In this document: positions 22,500 through 31,988 of the stretch, piece by piece
Layout of the letters: each line of letters begins with the position of its first letter
Numbering within the stretch: the stretch's first letter is position 1
DNA from: Phytophthora hibernalis
Taxonomy: Eukaryota; Oomycota; Peronosporomycetes; Peronosporales; Peronosporaceae
NCBI GenBank assembly: GCA_012656075.1
Contig: JAAKBF010000374.1
Span: 248,001 to 312,000 of the forward strand
Length of the DNA: 64,000 nucleotides
Reading direction: 5' to 3'
Notes under the pieces: model-generated
The model's input: the letters and a program-made list of their open reading frames with translations, nothing else
What the model was told of the DNA's origin: nothing
The model's database searches: none
Translations under genes and position numbers: made by a program

Positions 22500-23200
22500 T
22501 CTCTGGTCGCCAAGCGGAAGCTAAAGCACAAACTCACTAGGTGAGTGTGGGGGCAAAGTGGTCAGCTTTCATTTCGATAAGAAGCTGGTCCAGCGAGTGG
22601 CGTTGTCAACAACTAGGAAAACCAAGTACGCAATGTTTGGAATGCTGTTTTCATCGATACTCGATGAAGCGGTGTAATGAAGCAGTGTTTCGTGTCCCCG
22701 AGTCAACATTTTACGCAACATGCAAATTGAAATAAACTTCCTGAATAGCTAACGCAGGAACATTTTGGCCCCGAAGTGGTGCTACCACGCGAGCTCCGTG
22801 ATGAAGCGCAAAATCGTACCCCTTGGTCAATCTGTTCTTCTTCTTGTCTATAACTGCAATACGTCCGCGACTCAAACTGAGCAATGATTTATTTTATTCT
22901 ACAGTACCAAATCTCACTTGCTGGTTGCAGATAAACAAACTACCATACGATATCCTATCAGTTTGACCAAAGCTAAAAGTTGCATCGTATTAACACTACG
23001 TACCGTACCGTAGTAGTAATAGCAATGTTTTATTAAACCGTGGCTTCGTGTGCACTGACATCCCAGCGGTGGAATTGATATTTGCCAGTTTTTCAGGTCC
23101 ACGGATACAAATGAATTTGGTTTATACACGTTGTTACGCCTCTTCATGTGTTGGCTAGCGCTAAGCTCATCTAATAACACGGTATCCCGTCCGTGACTTA
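22500..23200. other. Intergenic, nothing recognised
   Basis: About 700 bases between the S33 gene promoter side and the 3' end of an effector gene. Only short frames with stops are present, and composition shifts from GC-rich to more AT-rich. No repeat family or gene recognised. Confidence 0.5.
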
Positions 23201-23205
23201 GGCCG

Positions 23206-23906
23206 CTACCATTGCCTCCTGTAGAATCGGTTGTACTGGTGCAAAATGATAGCCCCGGGATCTTCATGCCAAGTGTTCGGTTGCAGTTTGAAGATCTTGC
23301 TGTAGACATCTTCAGGCTTGAATCCTTTATGTAGCCATCGGGCAAACTGCGCCACTTGAAGTTCCTCTGCCATTGCCTTCGTACTCGGAACAGACTTAGC
23401 GGACTGAAGAATCTTCGCCAAAGCTTCATCGCCATAGTGTGCTGTGAATGTCTTGAATATCGACGTTTCCTTGCCGGGATGGTTCAAATTGTACAATTTC
23501 AAGTACGTGGCCCAAACGTCCAAGTTGGGGTTCGTAAGCAGGTTATCTCCAGCCTTATCTAGTTTGAGAAGCTTGAAGACGTCGTCCGAAGATTTTCCAC
23601 ACACAAGCCAGGCCTTAATTTGTTGCGGGCTGACAACGGTCGGTCCTACCATCGACTTGAGATAATTTATGGCCATCTCTAGTCCAGGAATGTACATTCT
23701 CTCTTCATCGTCCGAAGCTTCGTCATTCTTCACTGTCGGTCAGTCCTTGAGAACATCTTCACGGGTTCTTCGTTCTGGTCAGAAATGACCGAAGGATTAA
23801 GCGCGGAGGTTGCGGTCTTAAAGTGTGAGATCGCAGGGGTTGCTTCGGCACATTCAAGAAGGGCGACAGTACTAATAGTCAGAAGAACGAGGACGTGAAG
23901 ACGCAT
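23206..23906 (-). CDS. RXLR-class effector with WY-type modules (frame broken at motif)
   Basis: Predicted secreted effector that enters host cells. The ATG at 23906 begins a signal peptide (MRLHVLVLLTISTVALLECAEA). About 60 residues on, the frame breaks at 23729-23733, within the RXLR position. The continuing frame starts with the dEER-like block DDEER and then has two helical WY-type modules (IKAWLVCGKSSDDVFKLLKL near 23600; FARWLHKGFKPEDVYSKIF near 23340). It ends at a stop at 23206. The motif at the break appears to be an RXLR variant with Lys in the last position. The modules resemble those of the divergent effector at 25491, so the two are paralogues. The break could be consensus error or a real loss of the translocation motif. 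Confidence 0.8.
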
Positions 23907-23949
23907 GATGGTCCTTGGCTTGGATTACGAAGACTGTATGACGAAGAGC

Positions 23950-23965
23950 AAATGGCGAAATGAGT
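23950..23965 (-). promoter_or_regulatory. Oomycete Inr/FPR-like core promoter
   Basis: On the minus strand the sequence reads ACTCATTTCGCCATTT, 44-59 bases upstream of the effector start. It matches the known oomycete initiator and flanking region (TCATTYYNCAWTTT) closely, with one mismatch. It likely marks the transcription start of the effector gene. Confidence 0.65.
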
Positions 23966-24035
23966 GGACAATCAACAACGGAGAAAATAACCGAGTTTTA
24001 TACACGTACAGGTATGGTTCACCGACAGTACCTAT

Positions 24036-24090
24036 TTTCAAAGCCTCTATGATTTAGCGCTAAGTACGATTGCAAAGCACAATACTGTAA
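24036..24090 (-). repeat. Dispersed repeat, inverted copy of 30590-30675
   Basis: TCAAAGCCTCTATGA, then TTAGCGCTAAGTACGA, then TTGCAAAGCACAAT occur here. The same three blocks occur in reverse complement at about 30590-30675. The two copies bracket the effector at 25491 and the ABC-class ATPase gene. Confidence 0.6.
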
Positions 24091-24430
24091 TTAGTTTAAA
24101 TAAATAATTGTTGATCATAAACATAAAAAATATAATGTTATGTTGTTTATTGACGTAGATTACTGTATTATATTCCAACAAAAGCATTCCCCTACTTCTA
24201 TCAATCCCTGACAATTATTACTATTGACTCCGGTCACGCCGTATACGACTCACTCAAGTCATATGTACGTCTCAATATCTACACCATCAAATGTTTAAGT
24301 TTACCATTCGAAAGACGAGTGTTGTGCATCTTTTGAGTCCTTGGTTGCTTTGAAATATGCAATACCGGTACATGTACCGTATTTTATTTTAATACATTAT
24401 TACAATACTCGGGTCGTCTAAAGACAATAT
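24090..24430. other. AT-rich intergenic spacer
   Basis: Low-complexity AT-rich sequence with a TACCGGTACATGTACCGTA palindromic cluster near 24364. No coding potential seen. Confidence 0.5.
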
Positions 24431-24507
24431 CTCTTTTTTGGGTTTTCAAATGGCTCGTAATCAATTGGTTACATGTGTACCGGTATGCGAGCTCGATCAT
24501 GTGAGCA

Positions 24508-24735
24508 CATGGGGCTTTCCGAAGTCGTGTTTCATCATGAAACACGTGCCAAAGCAAACACAAGTCGTGCTAGGGCTGTTGGAACGCTTTCAGATCACAC
24601 AGGCACATTATGGGGAGTATGAAGCATGCAAGAGTTACAGCAATTCGTACTTGAGTACGATTTATAGTTATCTCGTACAAGACAAGTCGTACAATCGAAA
24701 GTGCCAAAAAGACTGCAAAGCACAATACATATGTA
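24508..24735 (+). repeat. Dispersed repeat unit, copy 1
   Basis: About 200 bases, from GTGCCAAAGCAAACACAAGT through GACTGCAAAGCACAATACAT, are repeated almost exactly at about 30735-30925 in the same orientation. The open frame across it (up to about 120 residues) is present in both copies. However, the copies sit in non-genic surroundings and differ by short indels. I treat it as a MITE-like or other dispersed repeat, not a gene. Confidence 0.7.
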
Positions 24736-24799
24736 CATGTATTTACCCCTTTCGTGAACGGTCAATTTGCTTTGAAATAACAAACATAATCATTCCTTA

Positions 24800-25420
24800 C
24801 ATATAATCAAATGAGTCGCTTACCTACATTTGAATCCCAAGATCGGTTCGAGCAAAGAAAGGAGGTTGGTTTCCGTCTGAATGCCAGATTGGAAGACTGC
24901 ACATGTGCATTTGATACGGCTGGGTTCAAAAGAAGTATTAATACTTCGAAGTACGAAGGAGTAAATGCTTTTCTGTGGCAACGATCTACTTATTGACGCA
25001 TGACGCGCCTCAAACTCAAACTCGCCATTTTCGGTTTGAAGTGTCGAGGGGTACGTGTACCGGTACTGGTACCTGTACTTACAAATCAAAGTCTTCTGTT
25101 CCCATTTGCGGTCCACACCTTCCAGTGATCCAACATCCGGTGCGGTTGAAAGCTTGTCCCACGCGACGCTATCCCTCTGTAATAATGCAAACTAGATGTG
25201 GTACAGAGTTGCACTGCAAAGGGAGAGCCGCAATCAGTTATTTACCTTCAAACATTAGTCATTTGGAGGGAAGCCTTGCTCTACAGCCATACAAATCCGT
25301 TTGCAAACCTTTTAACCACGTAGACATTATTGGTTCTACATTTCTCCCTTTGCCGGGGAACTCTGTATATCTAATAAAATAATAACAGAGGCGATTTCTT
25401 GTATGTAGTGCCTGGGATTA
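24800..25420. other. Intergenic upstream of effector; nothing coding
   Basis: It contains short palindromes (TTCGAAGTACGAA near 24943; GTACCGGTACTGGTACC near 25055) but no gene. Probably repeat-derived promoter-distal sequence of the effector at 25491. Confidence 0.5.
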
Positions 25421-25422
25421 GT

Positions 25423-25433
25423 TCACTTTGCAA
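25423..25433 (+). promoter_or_regulatory. Initiator-like core promoter of RXLR effector
   Basis: TCACTTTGCAA, 58 bases upstream of the start codon, resembles oomycete initiator elements (TCA-TTT-N-CAA type). It is a weaker match to the full Inr/FPR consensus than that of the divergent effector. Confidence 0.5.
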
Positions 25434-25490
25434 CTCGCTCTCCTCACCACTTCAGATCTATCGAAAGTAACTACAAAGACAAACCGCAAC

Positions 25491-26438
25491 ATGCGTCTTC
25501 ACCATGTCGGTGTTCTGGTTGCGGTTGCTCTTCTCGCGTGTGTCGACGTTGTGTCAGCAACCGCCAGCTCAAAAATCATGGCCCGTTCCCTAGCTGAAAA
25601 CCGGAACGAGGTTCTGTCCACGAGACTGCTGAGGACTCACGATCTACAGGATGGCGAAGAGAGGTTATTTGGCCTCGAAAAAGTCTCCCAAGCGTTAAGT
25701 TCTGCGAAGTCCAAGATGAAGATAAACCAGAATATCCGAACCTGGGTGAAGGAGGGGCAGAGCGCTGACGACGCTTTCAAGTTGCTTCAGCTCGATGACA
25801 GGGTCGATCACGTGCTCTCAAGCAAAAATATCAAGTTTTGGTCGAAGTTTATCTCCATGTATAACGCCAAGAATCCTCGTAACCAAGTGTCGATGATTGA
25901 TCTGCTCACTAAACGTTTCGGAGAAGCTGAGGTGTCGAAGATGCTCGTTTCGGCAAAAACGGTTAAGGGTACGGAGGAATGGGCGACGAAGTTGCAGGCT
26001 GCCCAGGTGGCTGGTTGGATAAACAAGGGGAAATCTCCGCTCAAAGTATTTCGAATCCTGGAGCTTGGAGACCAAAGAAACAATCCCCTTGTCAATCGCA
26101 ATTTCGACGCGTTCGCCAACTACTTGGGCGTGTTTAATAACCGGAACCCTGAAAAGGAAAGAACGCTGCTCCAGGTATTTACTGAGGTTTACGGTGGCGA
26201 GAAGAATCTGGTGACTTGGCTTCAAACCGCGAAGCGTTTGCCAGATGCTCCAGCAAAGGGTGATGTGTTGGAGACTGCACTGTTCATGAAGTGGTTCAAA
26301 GCAAAATGGTCGATGAACAAGGTTTTGAAGAACTTGGGGATTAAAAGCAGTGAAATGGATTTGTATGCCTCCTTTATGCTGCGCTATGATGTCTTCCGTG
26401 TGAAAGAACTGACGAAGGTCCATAACGCAGTGCAGTAA
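25491..26438 (+). CDS. RXLR-dEER effector with tandem WY-type modules
   Basis: Intact predicted host-targeted effector of 315 residues. The ATG at 25491 was chosen over the upstream open frame because it begins a classic signal peptide (MRLHHVGVLVAVALLACVDVVSA). The translocation motif RLLR lies at about residues 45-48 and is followed by the dEER block DGEER. At least three helical modules with conserved Trp and Tyr follow. They begin near IRTWVKEGQSADDAFKLLQL (25738), VAGWINKGKSPLKVFRILEL (26008) and LFMKWFKAKWSMNKVLKNLG (26281), a layout like tandem LWY effectors. No internal stops or frame breaks. It is divergently oriented to its paralogue at 23906, with about 1.6 kb of repeat-rich DNA between. 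Host target unknown. Confidence 0.93.
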   Translation: MRLHHVGVLVAVALLACVDVVSATASSKIMARSLAENRNEVLSTRLLRTHDLQDGEERLFGLEKVSQALSSAKSKMKINQNIRTWVKEGQSADDAFKLLQLDDRVDHVLSSKNIKFWSKFISMYNAKNPRNQVSMIDLLTKRFGEAEVSKMLVSAKTVKGTEEWATKLQAAQVAGWINKGKSPLKVFRILELGDQRNNPLVNRNFDAFANYLGVFNNRNPEKERTLLQVFTEVYGGEKNLVTWLQTAKRLPDAPAKGDVLETALFMKWFKAKWSMNKVLKNLGIKSSEMDLYASFMLRYDVFRVKELTKVHNAVQ

Positions 26439-26439
26439 G

Positions 26440-26753
26440 CTCAGTCGTGTAATGCGCTCGATGAGTGCTTAATTTTAAGGGCTTGAAGGGCTGGTTCCGG
26501 TTCAGTCTTGTTATGGCGTCTGTAAGTATACTTCGAAGTATTTTTCTTAAAATTTCAACTGCATGCATCGAGGGAAGTGCCTACAGACTATCGTGCGGAA
26601 TAAGCAACATGGTGTCAATAGTAATACAACGAAGTGGCTTCCTTGCAATTGACAAAGAGCCATGTGTTCGTTTTTCCTACCGTTGGAGGCGAAAGAAGAC
26701 AATTGATTTCTTCTTTTCATCAAAAAGATTTTTTCCGAGAAGGCTCCCCCGCT
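26440..26753. other. Short convergent spacer
   Basis: About 310 bases between the effector stop and the stop of the convergent ATPase gene. Nothing recognised except TACTTCGAAGTA, a palindrome near 26529 that also occurs, with variation, elsewhere in the intergenic DNA. Confidence 0.5.
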
Positions 26754-28847
26754 CTACTGCGTCATCATTGCAGTTCTCAGCCGATTGATAGCTGCTGCCA
26801 ACTGGGCAAACGTGGAGTAGCAAGTCAGCCTTCGCTTTAAAGGATCTCGAGTATGCAGCACCTACCTCAAGCTTACGCGGACGGGTGTAGAATCCAGACT
26901 TCTTGTGGGTACCAACGACGTCAAGCGAGCCCGCACGGTCCATTTCGTCCTCAAGCATGGTCAGCACCGCCTACACGTGAAAAATATACGGTATCAAAAA
27001 CGAATGAGCGCATATTATCAACCTTCAATGTATGCATTTACTGGTCGTACCTCCAGGGTGCGCTTGCCGTCCATGAAAGAGCAGGCCTTCACAACAGCGT
27101 CGGCAATAGTTCGCACTTGGCTAGGCTCCACGATCTGCTCCACAGCGCTCAGGTCCAAATCAACCTACAACAGAAACACAAACAGACGAATATAAGTAAG
27201 TACCAGTAAGTGCTCAAGCCCGGCTCACAACTCAACTGTACCGTACCTCTCCGTATTGGATCTTGCCAATCCCGCGCGAGACTACCTTGCCATTGACCTC
27301 GAAACCTCGACTAAGAGGGATACGAGACTTGAATCCGCCAAACACAGCGTCTTGACGGACCTCGCCATGCTCGCTCGCTATCTTCTTCGCTTCCGCGGTC
27401 ACATCTCGCGGCTCGTACGAGTCCATCATGATGACATGGTCGGCCACAGAGAAGTAGTCTCCAGCGCCGCCGATGACTAACACGGACGAGACGCCACGCT
27501 GGGTGTAAAGTGCTCGCACTTTCGATATGAAAGGTGTGATGGGTTCCTTGTCCTTCGCCACAAGCTGCTGCATCTTCCAGTCCCGGATCATGAAGTTGGT
27601 AGCGCATGTGTCCTCATCGATCAGCAGCGTAGTCGCCCCCACTTCCAGCGCCTCGACAATGTTGGCAGCCTGAGACGTACTTCCGGAAGCGTCAGCAGTA
27701 GAGAAGCGAGTCGTGTCCTGCTTGAAAGGCAAATTGTCGATAAACGCACTGATATCAGTGCAAACCACACTGCGCGAGTCTTCTGAGCGAATCTTGACCG
27801 CGTTTGGGTCCGTCACCACGAGCTCCCGTCCATCCGAGGGCACGTGATTGTACACGCCGACTTCCAACGCCTTGAGCACCGTGCTTTTACCGTGGAATCC
27901 TCCTCCCACAAACAGCGTAACACCTTCTGGAATGCCCATTCCGGTCACAACGCCGCAGTTTGGCAGTGTGAACGATCTGCTCAACGACTTGGGCGACTTG
28001 AAAGGAACGGCCTTGCCACCACTCAACGGTAGATCCGATGCCCCCGATTGTCGTGGCAGCACCGCTCCATCACGAACGAAGCCCACAAGACCCACACCCT
28101 TCAACATTCCTCTCAGCGTTTCTTGATCCTCCACCGAGTGCAGGTGCTCCCACACATGGGCCACCTCCAAACTCTTGAGCACCAACGACCGCTCTACCAA
28201 TTTCGGCAAAGTCTCCACTAAAATCGTGTAGGCCCAGTCCCCACTGATGCTGCGGCCACGGGCCGGTAAGTTAATATTGAATCTGGCCTCTACGTCTCCG
28301 TTGGCCAACATCATGACACTGGACCGTTCGATCACATGTTGGCCCGGGGTGTCAATGGAGATATCTCCCCCTTTGGCCCCCTGCCACGAATTACTGACAG
28401 TTTTAGCGTCAGCCCCAGCTTGACGAGCACTGGCCGCGAAGGCCCGCGTTAAATAGTCACACAGGGCCACGTTGCGCGTCTTGTCGACGTACATCTCGGC
28501 CGGAAAAGCGGCCGAGTTAGCGGAGACCGTCACGTGGGCCCGTGACGGACTCGCGTACGGGTCACCCTGGATATGGTCGAACTCGAGCGAGAAGTGCAGA
28601 CCATTGGCCGCGAACTCGAACGCGCGTTGCAGTTCGTGGTACGCTCCGTAGTTGCGATTGTGCAGTTCTTGGAGAGTGTTGCCCAATTGTTGCCAGGACG
28701 CGGCGGCCAGTGGTGTGGTGACGTGGCCACCGTCATGGCCACGGTCGTAGCCGCCTCGGCCACCCCGGCCACCCCGGCCACCGCCTCCTCGTCCTCGGCC
28801 ACGCCCTCCACCGCCGTACTTGTTGCGGTAATATTCGCCCGACCCAT
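26754..28847 (-). CDS. ABC-class predicted ATPase with N-terminal RGG tail
   Basis: Homologue of the 'predicted ATPase of the ABC class' family (Pfam ABC_ATPase), known mostly from bacteria; substrate unknown. Exons on the minus strand are 28847-27247, 27164-27051, 26970-26866 and 26801-26754, all joining in phase. The Walker A is GGGFHGKST (near 27890), a signature-like STSQAANIVEAL is near 27670, and the Walker B is TLLIDED (near 27625). The C-terminus, AAAINRLRTAMMTQ, is the usual family ending. A Gly/Arg-rich RGG segment of about 35 residues (28725-28830) precedes the conserved part, typical of RNA-binding proteins and not of bacterial homologues. No membrane segment is present. The only suitable ATG is at 28847; joining it to the long frame needs one more base in the run at 28843-28845. 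Confidence 0.85.
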
Positions 28848-28949
28848 TGATTTTTGCTTGTTGGCTGTCAATGAAGTGGCGTAAAATAAAGCGAAAGAAA
28901 ACGGAAATAGCGCGATCGATTACAAAAATACGATTGGACACAAATCTTG

Positions 28950-29840
28950 CTTCTAAATTCTAAAACGCGATTGGTACAGTATGTGTGATGAAGACCCACG
29001 CGGAGCCGACACTGGGCAAATACTACACGCGTCATATCACGCGAGAGCCGAGTGCAAGCAAACGTTGTGAGTGCTGTTGAGTGTACAGGCACACTGTACA
29101 CACTTTTGGCCACCATTCCCATACATAATAAGTTACTCACTTAGTGCGGACTTTGGAGGAATCAGCAAGCACTTCTCTTCCCTCTGATCGCCGAATGCAA
29201 CCCCAATGCTGACATGCATTGGTTTTGATGAAGAAGTGGTGTAGGAATTTCTGTTAAACATACAAAGTAGTTCATCATTCGCAGTACAGTATTCATGGGC
29301 GAATTGGTAATATACAAGTATGTACATGTAACACGCTGCAACAGAATTCAGGCGAGTTCGTTGTGGTCGGTTGTCCTGCCAAGCCAAATCGTTGAAGTTT
29401 TGTTAAATGTTGCAGTCTGGGTAGTCGCGACCTTCAACTTTATAAACCGGGACGTCATGTTATGTTAAGTTGCAGGTACCGGTACCGGTAATGTTAGTCA
29501 TTGCATGTGGAACAGCGGGCTTGTTCTTTTAATATTTATTAAAATAACATGTATTTTAATACATTTATTTTAAAAATACATGTACATGTAATAACTGAAG
29601 TCGCTTCTGTCGGCCATTTTTTCTATCCCTATCCTTTTTTAATAGTTGTGCATGCGAATATTTAATACATGTACATGTACCACACAACACAGTTGACTTG
29701 ACATTTGAAACGTCTGGCGACGACCAAAACAACCCCCTCGTAAATCCTATCATGATGCATGATTATTCAAATGAAATTACGTAGGTAGTCTAACTACCTC
29801 TTACGCCAAATACGGCCCGGACCTGTGAATCTCGAAGTAA
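28950..29840. other. Intergenic, AT-rich with GTAC palindromes
   Basis: It contains GGTACCGGTACCGGTAATG (near 29474) and TACATGTACATGTA clusters (near 29578 and 29664). Frames are short and unconvincing. The proximal part is presumably the promoter of the ATPase gene. Confidence 0.5.
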
Positions 29841-29849
29841 TGCAAGATC

Positions 29850-30105
29850 CACCTACATCAGCTTGGTTGTGATCAGGCCCTTCCGATCTAGAATCCAGCG
29901 TCTTAAAGTTTGCTTGTAGTCGGTCACCAACTTCTTCTCCTTAGCACAGTTAAGGGCAGTTATACGCACTCGGACTGATGGACACCTGCTTGTACTAAAC
30001 CTCCAGCACCTCCAGAGCGTTTCTGTATAGGTTGGGGTGGATCTGCCATCTTGCCGGCAGACTGAAGAAGTGGAAGTTGCTACCTTCGACCTGGCGGTCG
30101 CTATA
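29850..30105 (-). pseudogene. Unidentified coding relic
   Basis: On the minus strand two stretches read like natural protein: FHFFSLPARWQIHPNLYRNA (near 30055) and KKLVTDYKQTLRRWILDRKG (near 29920), ending in a stop. Stops and at least one frame change lie between them. They look like the C-terminal end of a larger gene copied and decayed here. I do not recognise the family. Confidence 0.35.
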
Positions 30106-30109
30106 AAAA

Positions 30110-30585
30110 TAATTAATTCAAATTTTCTTCTTTTTGTTTGCGGTGACTCGGGTCGTCGCCAAGTGTTTCATTTGTAAAAAGATCCCTGACCTCCTCTAAT
30201 ACTATTCCGAAATGATCGACGGGACTTACTAATTAGCACAGGTTTTACAGTATTGAGGATTCTCCGACGGGCAGGCTCATCGCGGAATTGCTTGCGGCAA
30301 TTCAAGTTGATGAGCAGTTTGCACATCGTAGACGCAAAAAAATTCCCGGCAAGCTGCTCGTACCGGTACATGTGTACAGTACTGTATACATGTACTGCAA
30401 TCTTAACCAAAACTACTGAACAAGCCCAATCAACAATACCTGTATCAGATACATGTACCATCAAATTCGGATATTAAGCATCCCTTTAAAATGCTTTTAC
30501 ACTTGTAAAAGTAAGTGATTCAATTTTTCGAGACTGTTTATTACATTTAAAAATACTGATTAATGCATGTATTAATAGTCGAAGT
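30110..30585. other. AT-rich spacer
   Basis: No gene seen. Contains CGTACCGGTACATGTGTACA (30358 onward) and further GTACATGTAC palindromes. Confidence 0.5.
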
Positions 30586-30589
30586 ACAT

Positions 30590-30925
30590 GTATTGTGCTT
30601 TGCAACCAGTTTGTCCAGCTATATCGTGCAGTAGTTAGTGATCGTACTTAGCGCTAATTCATAGAGGCTTTGAATGGGGCTTTACGAAGTCGTGTTTCAT
30701 GCACTACAAGAGCAAAAAAGCACGTCTAGAAAGTGCCAAAGCAAACACAAGTCGTGCTAGGGCTGTTGGAACGCTTTCAGATCACACAGGCACATTATGG
30801 GGAGTATGAAGCATGCACGAGTTACAGCAATTCGTACTTGAGTACGATTTATAGTTATCTCGTACAAGACAAGTCGTACGAATTACAATCGAAAGTGCCA
30901 AAAGACTGCAAAGCACAATACATGT
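30590..30925 (+). repeat. Dispersed repeat unit, copy 2
   Basis: 30590-30675 is the reverse complement of 24036-24090. 30735-30925 repeats 24550-24735 in direct orientation, including TGTTGGAACGCTTTCAGATC. The copy differs by an insertion near 30880 and a few substitutions. Together with copy 1 it shows that a repeat family with both inverted and direct parts flanks the effector/ATPase segment. Confidence 0.65.
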
Positions 30926-31019
30926 ATTGTTTTTACAAACTGTAGTGTGGTCGTCTCGCGCTGTCGGGCATTTTTTGCTCTTTCAGTCAACCGCTTAATT
31001 GATTGATCAATTGACATAA

Positions 31020-31320
31020 ATCAGAGCACGGAAACCCACACCACGAACAAACCAAACTAAATCAAACCTGAGCCCGTTCAGACCAAACCAGATTTTAATC
31101 CGTTTCATGGTCCGAATCGTTTGACATGTGAGTTGTACTCCAAGACCAGTCGACATGCATTCATTCGCTTCAACTATGGTGTTTTTGGTTCGCAATTTGG
31201 TTTGGTTTGTTCAGCGTTTGAGAAAGCCCCAACCCAGCTGTGTGACGGTATTCCGCATCGGTGTTCACTCTTTTATTCATCTTGCAGCTACAGTACTGTA
31301 CGGCTTTGTGAGGAGAGACG
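31020..31320 (+). repeat. Dispersed 300-base repeat, copy 1
   Basis: Matches 54950-55205 over most of its length in the same orientation. Shared stretches include CGCAATTTGGTTTGGTTTGT and TGTGTGACGGTATTCCGCAT. No transposase lies inside; probably a MITE or LTR fragment. Confidence 0.65.
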
Positions 31321-31329
31321 GCAGCGCCG

Positions 31330-31930
31330 TCGGCACGGCAAGTACCGGTAAAGTAAAGTGTCATCACCAGCGCAGTAACGATTTGCAATAGCAATTTCCT
31401 GATTAAATCAGCCTACATGTCGGTCAACGATATTCGTAATGGTCGTCGGCGTTTCCGAGCTGGTCTTGAGCACCCACTGTACCTTATTACTACTCGTATT
31501 TGCTGAAGACATTGCTTGCTCGCAGTAAAAGTCTGCGATCCTTCTATCATTTTAGCAGTGAAGACGACTTCACCCCGTTGCTAATCGCAGTCACCGCGAA
31601 TTTTAGGTTCGAAGGGGTGATGAGAGAATCTCACCGAGATGGTTGCCAAGGAAACATTAGCGTTGCAGTACAATCTTTATCTTTCCCGGGGAAACTCTTT
31701 TGATGGTCGGTTGAGTTTCAACCGCCTTCGGACACTCTCCGGAGACAACCGCAATGGAAATGAATATGACCTTGCAACGCTGAGCTGACACGATGCATAC
31801 CAGATTGTTGACCTGCTTTGCTGTTTGCTCATCGAGAACTGCATCATCCCGGTTGACCCCGAGGTGTGAACAATCTCACTGCAGTGCTGCCTGGCGAGAA
31901 GCCAACGTTGGCCTCCTTGCTTGGACAAGG
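31330..31930. other. Intergenic upstream of secreted-protein gene
   Basis: Contains a GTACCGGTAAAG motif near 31340. No gene recognised. The distal end is promoter of the next gene. Confidence 0.5.
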
Positions 31931-31936
31931 TGTCTC

Positions 31937-31950
31937 TCATTCTCGCATTT
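31937..31950 (+). promoter_or_regulatory. Initiator-like motif
   Basis: TCATTCTCGCATTT, about 40 bases upstream of the start at 31989, matches the oomycete Inr/FPR pattern except for one extra base between the initiator and the CA. Confidence 0.45.
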
Positions 31951-31988
31951 GCTTCACACTACGAAGACCTCCTCCAAGACACCAAGAT

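Noticed and set aside
22914..23205. Minus-strand frame downstream of the first effector
   Set aside because: It overlaps the effector in another frame and continues into non-conserved AT-rich sequence with a low-quality composition.
24438..24806. Open frame of 122 codons
   Set aside because: It lies wholly within a dispersed repeat that recurs at 30.7 kb, has no signal or domain, and the copies differ by indels.
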